Assembly (NCBI RefSeq): GCF_017873435.1
Contig: NZ_JAGGKG010000016.1
Span: forward strand, 60,282 to 124,281
Length of the DNA: 64,000 nt
Source: Paenibacillus turicensis
Lineage (GTDB): Bacteria; Bacillota; Bacilli; Paenibacillales; Paenibacillaceae
Direction: 5' to 3'
Shown: positions 11,617 through 21,026 of the stretch, piece after piece
How positions within the stretch are numbered: position 1 is the stretch's first letter
Layout of the letters: every line of letters begins with the position of its first letter
Translations under genes and position numbers: made by a program
Notes under the pieces: model-generated
What the model was told of the DNA's origin: nothing
The model's database searches: none
What the model saw: the letters and a program-made list of their open reading frames with translations, nothing else

Positions 11617-11688
11617 GCGCCCGTGGTCCAATGGATATGACGTAGGCCTCCGGAGCCTGAGATCGAGGTTCAATTCCTCGCGGGCGCG
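11617..11688 (+). tRNA. tRNA-Arg (anticodon CCG)
   Basis: A cloverleaf can be drawn: acceptor stem GCGCCCG/CGGGCGC with discriminator G, anticodon arm TAGGC-CTCCGGA-GCCTG, so the anticodon CCG reads CGG, and T arm CGAGG-TTCAATT-CCTCG. The D arm is slightly irregular (GTCC against TGAC). CCA is not encoded. A terminator follows about 50 bases downstream. Confidence 0.95.
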
Positions 11689-11738
11689 TTCTACCCAAGT
11701 TTTTACTTTCCTTCATGATAACACAGCTTGTACTACAG

Positions 11739-11759
11739 ATTCCCCTTCGGGAATTTTTT
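11739..11759 (+). terminator. Intrinsic terminator downstream of tRNA-Arg
   Basis: A six-base stem ATTCCC/GGGAAT with CTTC loop, followed by a U-run. It closes the tRNA transcript just before the clpP promoter. Confidence 0.85.
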
Positions 11760-11770
11760 ATTAAACAAAG

Positions 11771-11787
11771 TTTGACTTTCTTTGACT
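11771..11787 (+). promoter_or_regulatory. CtsR operator
   Basis: TTTGACT-TTC-TTTGACT is a perfect match, on the reverse strand, to the CtsR heptad direct repeat (A/G)GTCAAA-NAN-(A/G)GTCAAA. It covers the -35 box of the clpP promoter, the classic position for heat-shock repression by CtsR. Confidence 0.92.
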
Positions 11788-11810
11788 TTCTTTTTGAAAT
11801 TGTTTATTAT
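11782..11810 (+). promoter_or_regulatory. Sigma-A promoter of clpP
   Basis: -35 TTGACT (11782-11787), 17-base spacer, -10 TATTAT (11805-11810). This implies a leader of about 140 bases before the clpP start codon. Confidence 0.85.
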
Positions 11811-11895
11811 GGGGTTGTAATCAATCAAATTGGTCAAAAATAAGATTGACCTAACCCATGAAACTACAATTATATACAAGGGAGTAGCCTGCTAT

Positions 11896-11918
11896 TACCA
11901 CCTCTTATTGAGTTGGTA
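11896..11918 (+). other. Hairpin in the clpP leader
   Basis: TACCA/TGGTA and CTC/GAG pair around a TTATT loop, with one mismatch between the two stems. It lies mid-way in the leader, 41 bases before the start codon. A role in mRNA stability is conceivable; I recognise no known leader RNA family. Confidence 0.35.
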
Positions 11919-11959
11919 GTCAGTGATGTGCTATATCCACATTCAAGGAGGTTTTATCA

Positions 11960-12556
11960 GTGAGTTATATTCCAATGGTTGTTGAACAAAGTAACCGCGG
12001 TGAGCGTGCCTATGACATTTATTCCAGACTACTGAAAGACCGGATTATTTTCCTCGGCTCCCAGGTTAATGATGTTGTAGCTAATTCGATCATTGCACAA
12101 ATGTTATTCTTGGATGCTCAGGACCCAACGAAAGACATTAGCCTTTACATTAATAGTCCTGGCGGTTCTATCACAGCAGGGATGGCAATTTATGATACGA
12201 TGCAATACATTAAAGCAGATGTATCCACAATCTGTGTAGGTCTTGCGGCTTCAATGGGTGCATTTTTGTTAAATGCAGGTGCACCAGGCAAACGCTTTGC
12301 TTTGCCGAACAGTGAAGTCATGATTCACCAACCACTTGGTGGCGCAGAAGGGCAAGCGACAGATATTGAAATTCGTGCTCGCCGTATTTTGCAAATGCGC
12401 GATAAATTGAACAAAATTTTAGCAGAACGCACAGGTCAACCTTTAGAGCGTATTGAAAAGGATACAGACCGCGACTACTTTATGAGTGCACATGCTGCTA
12501 AGGAATATGGTCTTGTTGACCAAGTTATTGAAAAGATTGCGCCTGAAAAGGCATAA
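11960..12556 (+). CDS. clpP: ATP-dependent Clp protease proteolytic subunit ClpP
   Basis: A 198-residue serine peptidase that forms the tetradecameric barrel used by ClpC, ClpX or ClpE. The triad is S98 (GLAASMGAF), H123 (MIHQPLGG) and D172 (TDRDYFM). The start is a GTG with AAGGAGG 8 bases upstream, giving [20 protein letters not shown], which aligns with other ClpP N-termini. Regulation by CtsR is strongly supported by the operator on its promoter. A terminator follows, so it is monocistronic. Confidence 0.98.
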   Translation: MSYIPMVVEQSNRGERAYDIYSRLLKDRIIFLGSQVNDVVANSIIAQMLFLDAQDPTKDISLYINSPGGSITAGMAIYDTMQYIKADVSTICVGLAASMGAFLLNAGAPGKRFALPNSEVMIHQPLGGAEGQATDIEIRARRILQMRDKLNKILAERTGQPLERIEKDTDRDYFMSAHAAKEYGLVDQVIEKIAPEKA

Positions 12557-12577
12557 AACGCAAATACTTTAACAAAT

Positions 12578-12624
12578 AAGGCTGTCTTTGTACGAGGATG
12601 ATTCCACGACAAGGGCAGCTTTTT
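12578..12624 (+). terminator. Intrinsic terminator after clpP
   Basis: AAGGCTGTCTTTGT pairs with ACAAGGGCAGCTTTT (one G-U pair and a small mismatch) and ends in a U-run. Confidence 0.75.
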
Positions 12625-12710
12625 AATTAATGCTTTCCATATGAAGTAGCTTTTTGTATAATTCCATTTAATATTTATTTTTAATTACCCAAAAAAGGAG
12701 CCAGCTATTC

Positions 12711-14513
12711 ATGCCACAATCAAGCTATGAGCCGTTATACAAGGTCAGTCAGAAATTAGGTCAAGTTGCGTTAGGCAATCATCCCGCAGACCTTGTCATA
12801 AAAAACGGAAAGTTAGTTAACGTATATACAGGCGAAATATTAAAAAATATTGATGTTGCAATTGCACAAGGCAGAGTGGCATTTGTAGGACAAGGTGATC
12901 ATACCATTGGCGACAATACAAAGGTAATTGATGCACAGGGAAAATACATTTCTCCTGGCTTATTGGATGGGCACATGCATGTAGAAAGTACAATGTTAAC
13001 TGTTACCGAATTTGCAAAAGTAGCCTTAACTAAGGGCACAACAGCTATTTTTATGGACCCGCACGAAATCGCAAACGTATTTGGAGCAGAAGGTGTCCGC
13101 TGGATGCATGAAGAAGGTCGAAATTTACCACTACGCGTGTATACGACGTTCCCTTCTTGTGTACCTGCTACAGATGATCTTGAGGATGCTGGTGCATCGC
13201 TTCAGGTGGCAGATATTGAGCAAGGCATGAACTGGGAAGGTGTCGAAGGTTTAGGTGAAGTAATGAACTTCCCTGGCGTTGCTTATGGCGATGATAAAAT
13301 GCATGGCGAGATTGCCGCTACGTTAAAGGCGGGAAAAACCGTTACAGGTCATTTCCCTGCGGAAGATGAGCGTATGCTACAAGCGTATGTTGCTTCTGGC
13401 GCTAGCTCCTGCCATGAGTCGGTAACTAAACAACAAGGACTGGAAAAGCTACGTCTGGGTATGTACCTAATGATTCGTGAAGGCTCCGCATGGCAAGATG
13501 TAAAAGAGGTTATTAAAGTGGTCACAGAGGATCATGCTAGCACGGATCAGATTTTGTTAGTTACGGATGATGCTTACCCTCAAACCTTGATGGAGCAAGG
13601 ACATATGAATCACGTTGTCCGTCGTGCAATTGAAGAAGGCGTCTCCCCTGTTCAGGCGATTCAAATGGCGACCATTAACACTGCTCGTTATTTTAAGCTT
13701 GATAGCGATTTAGGTGGAATTGCACCAGGAAAATTTGCAGATATTTTACTGATTGATGATCTTGAAAAAATGGAACCGTCCACTGTCATTGCTCATGGCG
13801 AGGTTATATATGACAACGGCAAGCTACTAGCAAGCTTCCCTACCTATCAATACCCTGATAAGGCAAAGCAATCACTTCATTTAGCTAGACCTCTTGTAGC
13901 CGCGGATTTCTCTTTAGCTAGCAAAAGCAAAGGGAATAAAGGCGAAACCATCGTCCATGTCATTGATGTCATTGAAAATAGCGCACGAACAGCCAAGTCA
14001 ACAGCTACACTTCAAGTGAAGGAAGGAATGATACAACCTGATCTTGAGCAGGATATTATTCAGCTTGCTTGTATTGAGAGACATCGTGGCACAGGTCAGA
14101 TTTCGCTCGCCTTTGCTCGTGGATTTGGGCTTAAACAAGGAGCAGTTGCTTCTACAGTAGCGCATGACAGTCACAATTTGCTCGTGATGGGTACAAACAC
14201 AGAGGATATGGCATTTGCAGCAAATGAGCTAGCGAAGCTAGGTGGCGGTATGATCGCTGTTTGTGATGGAGAAGTGCTAGCCGCAGTACCGATGGTCATT
14301 GCGGGTTTAATCTCCGATCAGCCACTTGGCAATGTTGTAGAACAGGTTAAACAGCTTGAAGCAGCGTGGAAGCAGTTAGGATCACCCCTTCATGCTCCAT
14401 TTATGACATTGTCTTTAATCGCATTACCTGTCATTCCTGAGGTGCGTATTACGAATCGTGGCTTAGCAGATGTAAATGAATTTAAGCTGATTGATGTAGA
14501 GATATTGGATTAA
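12711..14513 (+). CDS. ade: Adenine deaminase
   Basis: A 600-residue amidohydrolase that deaminates adenine to hypoxanthine for purine salvage. The N-terminal part holds GKYISPGLLDGHMHVESTM (metal-binding HxH) and FMDPHEIANVFG; GHFPAEDERMLQAY and LVTDDAYPQTL follow. The C-terminal ~170 residues (LACIERHRGTGQISLAFARG, VAHDSHNLLVMG) are characteristic of bacterial adenine deaminase. AAGGAG precedes the ATG. It stands alone between clpP and a small secreted protein. No purine riboswitch is evident in the 150-base gap upstream. Confidence 0.95.
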   Translation: MPQSSYEPLYKVSQKLGQVALGNHPADLVIKNGKLVNVYTGEILKNIDVAIAQGRVAFVGQGDHTIGDNTKVIDAQGKYISPGLLDGHMHVESTMLTVTEFAKVALTKGTTAIFMDPHEIANVFGAEGVRWMHEEGRNLPLRVYTTFPSCVPATDDLEDAGASLQVADIEQGMNWEGVEGLGEVMNFPGVAYGDDKMHGEIAATLKAGKTVTGHFPAEDERMLQAYVASGASSCHESVTKQQGLEKLRLGMYLMIREGSAWQDVKEVIKVVTEDHASTDQILLVTDDAYPQTLMEQGHMNHVVRRAIEEGVSPVQAIQMATINTARYFKLDSDLGGIAPGKFADILLIDDLEKMEPSTVIAHGEVIYDNGKLLASFPTYQYPDKAKQSLHLARPLVAADFSLASKSKGNKGETIVHVIDVIENSARTAKSTATLQVKEGMIQPDLEQDIIQLACIERHRGTGQISLAFARGFGLKQGAVASTVAHDSHNLLVMGTNTEDMAFAANELAKLGGGMIAVCDGEVLAAVPMVIAGLISDQPLGNVVEQVKQLEAAWKQLGSPLHAPFMTLSLIALPVIPEVRITNRGLADVNEFKLIDVEILD

Positions 14514-14529
14514 TTATGGCTTCATTTAG

Positions 14530-14587
14530 AAATTAGTACTTGATAACGATAGGGAACTGGAAGCTACGATCCAGAGCGTTCTTGCGA
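14530..14587 (+). repeat. Interspersed repeat, copy 2
   Basis: The same 58-base unit as copy 1, without gaps: AAATTAGTACTTG, a diverged middle, AGCTACGATCCAGAG and CTTGCGA. In this copy CTGG and CCAG can pair around AGCTACGAT, and GAAC and GTTC flank that stem. It lies 16 bases after ade and faces copy 3 in inverted orientation across the small secreted-protein gene. Confidence 0.8.
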
Positions 14588-14776
14588 TTGTTGTTAAAAT
14601 CATATTCCTCTTATTGAAGTTTAGTTATGGATGGAACTTGATTTTAAGAGACAACCTTCAGAATCGCTCTGTCTCTTCGCTAGTTTGGATTAGCGGTCAA
14701 GCACTGATTTTAAGGTTGAACCTTAATTAATTGGGTTGAAATATTTGGGATAAAATACAAAGAAAATAAAAAATAA

Positions 14777-14836
14777 AAACCAGATTCCTCATTATCAACA
14801 CAGACTTTACTTAAGGATAATGAAGGCATCTGGTTT
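14777..14836. terminator. Large hairpin, probable terminator, downstream of ade
   Basis: AAACCAGAT pairs with ATCTGGTTT, and CATTATC pairs with GATAATG further in. It lies in the 467-base stretch between ade and the next gene. That stretch otherwise holds only repeat copy 2 and AT-rich DNA. Confidence 0.6.
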
Positions 14837-14980
14837 ATTTGATGTTAATACATAAATTTGGAAACAAATATCAGTATGAAACGTTATATAGGCAACTAAA
14901 CTTTTTAGTATTTCCCAGAATTACATATTAGCCAAATCACAAAAATCAAAAATTAAAATTAACTGATAGGAGATCTTACC

Positions 14981-15463
14981 ATGTTACAAAAAAAGCTCCC
15001 CTTTTTATTAACTTTAGCTCTGTTCCTGCTGTGTGCTAGCATCGTAAGCGCCAATGCTGATAAGCTCATCACACCACAAACGCTGGAGGCAGCAACAAGT
15101 AAGCCAATCCAAGCGGTTGAACAAAATCCGCTCAAAATGTCAAAGCTCATCATCCATGATTACTTTACTGCGATTCAGGCAAAGGGTAACTCTGAGGGAG
15201 CAGCATTAGAGTATTTTTCTATAGATAAAGTAGATGTTAGCAACCGTGATGAAATCATAGTGGAAGTTACGTTAAAGTATGTGGACTATGAAGCTTGGCC
15301 ACCTGTTAATTACTCTATCATTAAAATAAACGATACGTATCAAGTTCAAAAGCAAATTTGTGTATATGACGGTGATCCAGATTCCCCCACTAGCGGAACG
15401 GTCAGCGTTAATAAGCTATATACCATCAATGATGGTTCAATATCTATAAGATCAAATGATTAA
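14981..15463 (+). CDS. Small secreted protein of unknown function
   Basis: A 160-residue protein with a clear Sec signal peptide: KK, then about 17 hydrophobic residues, with likely cleavage after VSANA near residue 26. The mature part has a helix (SKLIIHDYFTAIQAKGNSEG) followed by beta-strand-like segments (EIIVEVTLKYVDY, YSIIKINDTYQVQKQICVYD), a pattern seen in NTF2-like or DUF4878-type exported domains; that resemblance is only impressionistic. TAGGAGAT lies before the ATG. It is flanked by inverted copies of the interspersed repeat, and repeat copy 3 begins 3 bases after its stop. Function is unknown. Confidence 0.75.
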   Translation: MLQKKLPFLLTLALFLLCASIVSANADKLITPQTLEAATSKPIQAVEQNPLKMSKLIIHDYFTAIQAKGNSEGAALEYFSIDKVDVSNRDEIIVEVTLKYVDYEAWPPVNYSIIKINDTYQVQKQICVYDGDPDSPTSGTVSVNKLYTINDGSISIRSND

Positions 15464-15465
15464 GG

Positions 15466-15510
15466 CTGGATCGTAGCTACCACCCTCTAGTCGTTGGCAA
15501 GTACTAATTT
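15466..15510 (-). repeat. Interspersed repeat, copy 3 (inverted)
   Basis: Reverse complement of the first 45 bases of copies 1 and 2; it lacks the CTTGCGA end. The 8-base palindrome GTAGCTAC is shared with copy 1. It immediately follows the stop codon of the small secreted-protein gene. Confidence 0.8.
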
Positions 15511-15536
15511 TTAAATAGTTCCAGAATTTTAATCAT

Positions 15537-16751
15537 TTATTTTATAATCCCCACCAACCCTAATCTAAAGTTAAACCCTTGGCATGCAGGATCATTACTA
15601 TGGACAATCTCCAGCTCAACAAAATGATCACCAGCGGCTAGCGTCTCCGCTAATGTGCTTAGACGTAACCAGCCGCTACTTCCCACCCAATCAGGACGAT
15701 CAAGCCGTACGACGTTCCAATCTCCGTGATTAATCCGATATTTAAAATCGGCAGATGCTTTGCCAAAATCAAATGCTAACGCTACACCACGACCATTAAA
15801 ATGAAAAGACAGCTTAGCACCAATCGAATTAGTTTCTAGAACATGATCAAACCATTCATAATCAAGCCAACGCTTCATAACCCAAGGGCCTTCAGTACAA
15901 ATTGAGTCAAGTGACATCACTTTTGCAGACTGCCAATGTGAAACCTCAAGTGGCTCAGGCAAGTTGTGACTTAGAATGGGAAGTTCTTTTACAATTGCGC
16001 TGGAGCCCCCGAAACCATCAACTAACTGCTGTTCTAAAAAAGCAATTACACTTTGCGCATAGCTATAGCTCCCACGAGAAGTTGGATGGAGACCATCAGG
16101 TAGCCATTCCTCCCAGCGCATCAAGCCACGCTGCACCTCCCCATAAGCATATTTACCCATCCAAATACTATTCAAATTATAATGCTGAGCTAATTGCTCA
16201 AACTCTGCAATCGAAGGTGGAACCTGCCCTGCCAGCATCGGCTCAGACATACTTTGGCTAAATGTATACACCAAAACCACATCCGGGCTTAACTCACATA
16301 ACTCCGTCTCGCTAATTGAACAATCCATCGCCTTCCCATCTGTCTTTGCATTGCTTTTAGGAATTTCATCACCTTCACTAGCAAGTAACTTACGAATTAA
16401 TCCCTCTCTTGTTGCCATCCGTCTTTGTGTGGGTACGCCCTCATCATTTACAGCATAATCCACAAAAATTAAATCACAACCACGATCAAGCAAATCGCGT
16501 TTTGCCCGAAATACAGCCAAGTCACTTCCCGTTGCACCAATCGCTGCATTTTCAACTACAATTTTGACCCCCTTAAAACGATCTACAAACCAAGCGGTAA
16601 CAGCCTCAGGCCAATTATGCCTTGGTCTTCCGTCCGTAATAGAGCCACCAATGAAGCCAATGACTAGCTTACCATCTTTGATTTTTTGCCCTGTACGTGC
16701 CAACTTACTGCGAACATTCCATATTCCCCAATCTTTTGCTTGCTGTCCCAC
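15537..16751 (-). CDS. SGNH/GDSL-type hydrolase with C-terminal beta-sandwich-like domain
   Basis: A 404-residue protein with the SGNH blocks: GFIGGSITDG (nucleophile S37), GATGSDL, the Asn block FVDYAVNDEG, and DGLHPTS (Asp/His) near residue 220. Such enzymes deacylate esters, commonly acetyl groups on carbohydrates. Residues ~265-404 form a second domain (RGVALAFDFGKASADFKYRI) that looks like a carbohydrate-esterase-associated beta domain. There is no signal peptide, so it probably acts in the cytosol on an imported sugar. The start is a GTG behind GAAGAGGG. It is not clearly in an operon, and substrate is unknown. Confidence 0.85.
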   Translation of the reverse strand: MGQQAKDWGIWNVRSKLARTGQKIKDGKLVIGFIGGSITDGRPRHNWPEAVTAWFVDRFKGVKIVVENAAIGATGSDLAVFRAKRDLLDRGCDLIFVDYAVNDEGVPTQRRMATREGLIRKLLASEGDEIPKSNAKTDGKAMDCSISETELCELSPDVVLVYTFSQSMSEPMLAGQVPPSIAEFEQLAQHYNLNSIWMGKYAYGEVQRGLMRWEEWLPDGLHPTSRGSYSYAQSVIAFLEQQLVDGFGGSSAIVKELPILSHNLPEPLEVSHWQSAKVMSLDSICTEGPWVMKRWLDYEWFDHVLETNSIGAKLSFHFNGRGVALAFDFGKASADFKYRINHGDWNVVRLDRPDWVGSSGWLRLSTLAETLAAGDHFVELEIVHSNDPACQGFNFRLGLVGIIK

Positions 16752-16875
16752 AGTATAACCCTCTTCCCCTATAAAATTAATACTGACTATAAACAGACCA
16801 ACCTCTTCATCTATTCCTTTTTTATTCGTACTCTATTGTTTTCTATTCTTTTCACAACATAAAAATCCTTTCAAC

Positions 16876-16922
16876 AAAAAAAGAGCATCCCAATTAACCA
16901 TTTCTGGTTACGGAGATGCCCC
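16876..16922 (-). terminator. Intrinsic terminator after the exported DUF4163/DUF3298-like gene
   Basis: On the minus strand, GGGCATCTCC...TAACCA pairs with TGGTTA...GGGATGC and is followed by a run of U. It separates this gene from the SGNH hydrolase gene downstream. Confidence 0.88.
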
Positions 16923-16982
16923 ATCATAAAATTGTTAAAGAAGTGTTGCCATTAACTATTCGAGTAGCATTTCAATTTCTAG

Positions 16983-18083
16983 CTATTTACAAGCTTCAAA
17001 CGGGTTTGCCCCTTCTGGCAGCAATTCGCTAAATGGAAAATAAAACTCTGGGAAGCCAAATACATAAGGTAAATAATCATAGAGCTGGAAGAAAATAACG
17101 ACCCCTTCATCCTTTAAATAAAAGTCAGGGTTAGGGCCAATCGTAGTGAAGTTATTAAAGTATCCTTCGGTCTTTTTAAGCTGCTGTAAAATTTGTGGGT
17201 CTACAATTTTACGATAGTTTGGATTAGCGGACAAAATCTGATCCAGTGTTAGCAACTTCCCATTACTTAAGCAAAAGGTTAAGCCCTCTCTGATGCTATT
17301 CCCATGAGCCCCACCTGTATAAGCATAGGTCTGTTCAACAATGCTTAGAACACCATCACGATTAAATGTAACTGTATAGTTGCCTAAATACTCATATTTG
17401 CTTCCATTTGGTGAAGGTTGGCTATTTTTAGCTTCTTTAATTGAATTCTCAACAAATTTATCTGCCCTTGATTTTAACTGTTTATTAATTGATTTTTCTG
17501 CTTTTTTATTGTCTAACCCACTAATCTGTGGATACTCTACTTTAATTGTTGCCTCAGGTATGTTTTTCTCAATCGTTACAGTTGAAATTGTAATTGGATT
17601 TAGCTTGTGTTTTGTCAATGCAAGGGTTTGATTTGCTTCATTATATTGAGATGTATACCCTAAATGATCAGTAACCACCTTAGCAGAAACATAAGGTTGC
17701 TCCCCTACCTGCTTCCATTCGTATGGCATAATCTGTGTACTCCCATTCACAACTGCATTTGCTTCTCCATCTGTCGGTGTTAATACCACTGCAACTTGGT
17801 CACGTTGTAAAATATAGCTTTTTTTCTCTGCGTCATAATTCACAGAAATATGAAGCCCTTTTTCAATCAGCTGTAATGGAAGCAATACACCCTCTTCACC
17901 CATAATACCTTGTTGCTGTAGCGGCTTGCCTTTGACCGTCACCGTAACTAAAGTGACCGCTTTATTATCTGTTCTTACCGGTTCCTTTTTGTCAGGTTGT
18001 GCATTGACGAAGCTAAATAATGAACTACAACTTAATAGTACAATCAACATCGCTGAAACTACTGTTTTATGCCACTTTCTCAT
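16983..18083 (-). CDS. Exported protein with copper-amine-oxidase-like N-terminal domain and DUF4163/DUF3298-type C-terminus
   Basis: A 366-residue protein with an N-terminal signal segment (residues ~7-28, VVSAMLIVLLSCSSLFSFVNA). Residues ~45-155 resemble the copper amine oxidase N-terminal-like repeat domain common in Paenibacillus surface proteins (GVLLPLQLIEKGLHISVNYD, YVSAKVVTDHLGY). Residues ~165-355 look like the DUF4163/DUF3298 domain found in RsiV and next to PdaC deacetylases (YAYTGGAHGN, LTLDQIL, FYLKDEGVVIFFQLYDYLPY). No deacetylase domain follows, so an anti-sigma or wall-binding role is possible, not demonstrated. AAAGGAGTG precedes the ATG. Confidence 0.8.
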   Translation of the reverse strand: MRKWHKTVVSAMLIVLLSCSSLFSFVNAQPDKKEPVRTDNKAVTLVTVTVKGKPLQQQGIMGEEGVLLPLQLIEKGLHISVNYDAEKKSYILQRDQVAVVLTPTDGEANAVVNGSTQIMPYEWKQVGEQPYVSAKVVTDHLGYTSQYNEANQTLALTKHKLNPITISTVTIEKNIPEATIKVEYPQISGLDNKKAEKSINKQLKSRADKFVENSIKEAKNSQPSPNGSKYEYLGNYTVTFNRDGVLSIVEQTYAYTGGAHGNSIREGLTFCLSNGKLLTLDQILSANPNYRKIVDPQILQQLKKTEGYFNNFTTIGPNPDFYLKDEGVVIFFQLYDYLPYVFGFPEFYFPFSELLPEGANPFEACK

Positions 18084-18159
18084 TGATGCTATTCACTCCT
18101 TTTTTTGGATGCCCATAGTATTTCCGCAATAAGAAGTTATTATGTTTTGTAAACAAAAG

Positions 18160-18241
18160 AAAAACACCCTGAATAAATCCTGTCTTCCTACCATGGATTA
18201 ACTCCAAATAGCAGTCTAACTTCTTCAAAGGTGTTCTTCTT
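18160..18241 (-). terminator. Probable terminator of the potABCD operon
   Basis: AAGAAGAACACC and GGTGTTTTTCTT (minus strand) pair around a long, partly structured loop and lead into a U-rich tail, 16 bases below the potD stop. Confidence 0.6.
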
Positions 18242-18256
18242 AGTGTTATTATATTA

Positions 18257-19306
18257 TTATCGTCCACTCTTCAGTTCTGTCCAATAACGATCATACAAAT
18301 CTAATTTCTCACCAACATCGCCAAGCCACTCAGTTCGAGACAACTCGTCTGGAGACAAATTAATCATCTTGTCATTGTTGTAGGCTTCACTATGGAATGG
18401 CTTCGCCTTCGTATTTGGATCACTATATCCAATAGACTCATAGTTTTTAGCACTATTTTCAGGATCAAGCATAAAGTTAATGAACTTCTCCGCTAATTCC
18501 TTATTTTTAGCACCCTTAGGGATGGCATAGTTATCAGCAAAAATGGTACCACCCTCTTTAGGTACTACATAGGCCACATCAGGATTTTGCTTCGCAATAA
18601 AGGAGGCATCCCCAGACCACACTGTTGCGATCCAGCCTTCTTCTGACATCATCTTTTGTTTAATATTATCTGTATCAAAGGCAAGCACATTAGGTAATAA
18701 CGCCTTCAAATCATTGACTGCTGCAGTAATTTCAGTTTCATTTTGTGAGCTATTAGAAAGGCCGGCCTTTTTAAGCGCCATCCCAATCACCTCACGGTTA
18801 TCATCTAATAAAATGACCTTCCCTGCATAAGCGGGATTCCATAGGTCTGACCAACTCGTAATTTCTTCTTTTACATATTTTTTGTTATATGCAATCCCTG
18901 TGACACCTGACATGTATACTAACGAATACTTGTTATCAGGATCAAAGGGCGGATTTTTATAAATATCAGCAATATTGGTCCAATTCGGGATATTTTCTTT
19001 ATTAAGCGGCTCCAGCAAATCCTGCTGAATCATCGTTTTCACCATATAATCCGAAGGCTGAATGAGATCATATCCTCCGCCACCGGCTTTTATTTTAGCA
19101 AGTAAATCTTCATTATTGGCAAAAACATCATAGTTTATTTTCACATTGTATTCCTTTTCAAACGCCGCTAACACTTCACCATCAAAGTTATCCGCCCAGC
19201 TATAAACGTTTAGCGTTTCTTTTGAAGATGAAGACCCACACCCTGCAAGTATAGAACCAAGTAACATTATAGCTAGCCATACACTAGCCCATTTCATTTT
19301 TTTCAA
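18257..19306 (-). CDS. potD: Spermidine/putrescine ABC transporter substrate-binding lipoprotein
   Basis: A 349-residue periplasmic-binding-type protein anchored as a lipoprotein: signal peptide with lipobox ILAGC, lipidated C23. The mature start ETLNVYSWADNFDGEVLAAFEKEY and the conserved GGGYDLIQPSDYMV, NDLKALLPNVLAFDTD and GYSDPNTKAK are typical of PotD/PotF. It captures polyamines outside the membrane for PotABC. It is last in the potABCD operon, 63 bases after potC. Confidence 0.93.
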   Translation of the reverse strand: MKKMKWASVWLAIMLLGSILAGCGSSSSKETLNVYSWADNFDGEVLAAFEKEYNVKINYDVFANNEDLLAKIKAGGGGYDLIQPSDYMVKTMIQQDLLEPLNKENIPNWTNIADIYKNPPFDPDNKYSLVYMSGVTGIAYNKKYVKEEITSWSDLWNPAYAGKVILLDDNREVIGMALKKAGLSNSSQNETEITAAVNDLKALLPNVLAFDTDNIKQKMMSEEGWIATVWSGDASFIAKQNPDVAYVVPKEGGTIFADNYAIPKGAKNKELAEKFINFMLDPENSAKNYESIGYSDPNTKAKPFHSEAYNNDKMINLSPDELSRTEWLGDVGEKLDLYDRYWTELKSGR

Positions 19307-19369
19307 TTCCTTATCTCCCTCTCTTTCATAAAGCTGTTTATTTATAAGCCAATAGACTTACATGTAATT

Positions 19370-20176
19370 TTAAAATGGTAACACAGATTGCTTTTTTTGT
19401 CCTTTGCCTCGATTCAAAATAAATTGAGCCAACAAGATTAAAGTAATACTTACGACAATTAAAATTGTACATAAAGCATTGATTTCCGGGGAAATACCAC
19501 GCTTAACCTGTCCATAAATATAAATGGGTAACGTAGTTGAACTTGGTCCACTTACAAAAAAGCTGATCATAAAGTCATCTAACGATAAAGTAAAAGCAAT
19601 TAAAGCCCCTGAAATAATCGCAGGCGAAATTTGTGGGAAAATAACATATCTAAATGTTTGCCACGAACCTGCGCCTAAATCACTCGCTGCCTCTTCTAAT
19701 TGCTTGCCCATTCCTGACAATCTAGAAGCCACAACCACATACACATAAGACAAGCTAAACGTAATATGCGCGATAATAATCGTACTTTGCCCTAATGGGA
19801 TATGAATTTGATTAAACAAAACTAATAACGATAAACCCATAATAATATCGGGTACAATGATAGGCATATACAACAATGCCCCCATTCCCTTGTTTAGGCG
19901 CTTAGTTAGCTTTCGCATTGCTAATGCTGCTAACGTACCAAGTATAGTAGAGACAACCGTGGATACAATTGCAACCGTTAAGCTATTCCCTAATGCCTCT
20001 AATACATGTCGGTTTTTAAACAAAGAGATGTACCAATCAAAGGTAAAACCACTCCAGTCCGCCGCCAAACGCGACGAGTTAAAGGAATACAAAATAATAA
20101 TTATAATTGGAATATAAATAAATGCCATCATTAGTAGGGAATGCACTGCGAGCAGGCCATGATTTTTAGTTTTCAT
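19370..20176 (-). CDS. potC: Spermidine/putrescine ABC transporter permease PotC
   Basis: A 268-residue inner-membrane permease with six predicted helices and the EAA loop [30 protein letters not shown] contacting the ATPase (residues ~160-190). The ending LSLDDFMISFFVSGPSSTTLPIYIYG is typical of PotC. The ATG is one base after the potB stop, so translation is coupled. Confidence 0.93.
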   Translation of the reverse strand: MKTKNHGLLAVHSLLMMAFIYIPIIIIILYSFNSSRLAADWSGFTFDWYISLFKNRHVLEALGNSLTVAIVSTVVSTILGTLAALAMRKLTKRLNKGMGALLYMPIIVPDIIMGLSLLVLFNQIHIPLGQSTIIIAHITFSLSYVYVVVASRLSGMGKQLEEAASDLGAGSWQTFRYVIFPQISPAIISGALIAFTLSLDDFMISFFVSGPSSTTLPIYIYGQVKRGISPEINALCTILIVVSITLILLAQFILNRGKGQKKQSVLPF

Positions 20177-20177
20177 G

Positions 20178-21026
20178 TCATCGGCCCTCCTTCACAGTTA
20201 AGTGTTTGGCTGTCATTGCACGATTAAATAAGGCGATTAGTATTAAAGACGTAATGACAAATATAACTGATAATGCTGCACCAAATGGCCAATTTCGCGC
20301 CCCAAGGAATTGACTTTGAATAATGTTGCTTATCATTGCAGATTTAGCTCCGCCCAAAATATCTGTGACGACAAACATCCCTGTTGTGGATACATATACA
20401 AGAACAGCGCCTGTCATAATGCCTGACTTTGTCTGAGGTAATGTCACATGCCAAAATGCACGCCAGCTTGTTGCTCCAAGATCACTTGCCGCCTCAAGTA
20501 GCTTTTTGTCCATTTGTTCTATTGCGACATAAATCGGCAAAACCATAAATGGAATAAAGGTATAGACCATGCCAAGCAATACTGCACCTTTGGTATATAG
20601 CATTTGTAACGGTTCTGCAATCCATCCAAGGTCGATGAGCAAATTATTTACAACCCCTTGTGTACGCAGCAATAACACCCAAGCATATGTACGAATAAGG
20701 AAGTTAATCCAAAATGGGACTGTAATTAAAATGAGACCCCATGTTCTCATCTTCGTGCTTGCATTTGCAATATAATAAGCTAGTGGGTAGCTTAGCAAAA
20801 GACATAATCCAGTTGTAATTACAGACAATACAATCGTATCCCAATAAATCCCTAAATACAGCGGCTCAAAAAAACGTTTGTAACCATCCAAGTTGAAGCC
20901 CATAACAACGTTACCAAGTGTATCTCGGCTCATAAAGGAAATCACAACTACAATCAGCATCGGGACAACTAAAAACAACCCTAGCCAAAAGATGATCGGC
21001 ATAATACCCCAATTGGATTTTCTCAT
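20178..21026 (-). CDS. potB: Spermidine/putrescine ABC transporter permease PotB
   Basis: A 282-residue permease with six predicted helices. The EAA loop is [28 protein letters not shown], and [24 protein letters not shown] matches PotB. Its start overlaps the potA stop by four bases (ATGA). With PotC it forms the membrane channel. Confidence 0.93.
   Translation of the reverse strand: MRKSNWGIMPIIFWLGLFLVVPMLIVVVISFMSRDTLGNVVMGFNLDGYKRFFEPLYLGIYWDTIVLSVITTGLCLLLSYPLAYYIANASTKMRTWGLILITVPFWINFLIRTYAWVLLLRTQGVVNNLLIDLGWIAEPLQMLYTKGAVLLGMVYTFIPFMVLPIYVAIEQMDKKLLEAASDLGATSWRAFWHVTLPQTKSGIMTGAVLVYVSTTGMFVVTDILGGAKSAMISNIIQSQFLGARNWPFGAALSVIFVITSLILIALFNRAMTAKHLTVKEGR

Noticed and set aside
11510..11764. 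An 84-codon plus-strand open frame upstream of clpP
   Set aside because: It runs through the tRNA-Arg gene, its terminator and repeat copy 1, so it is a chance frame.
18067..18267. A 66-codon minus-strand open frame between the DUF4163/DUF3298-like gene and potD
   Set aside because: It covers the pot terminator hairpin, has no ribosome binding site and no recognisable protein features.
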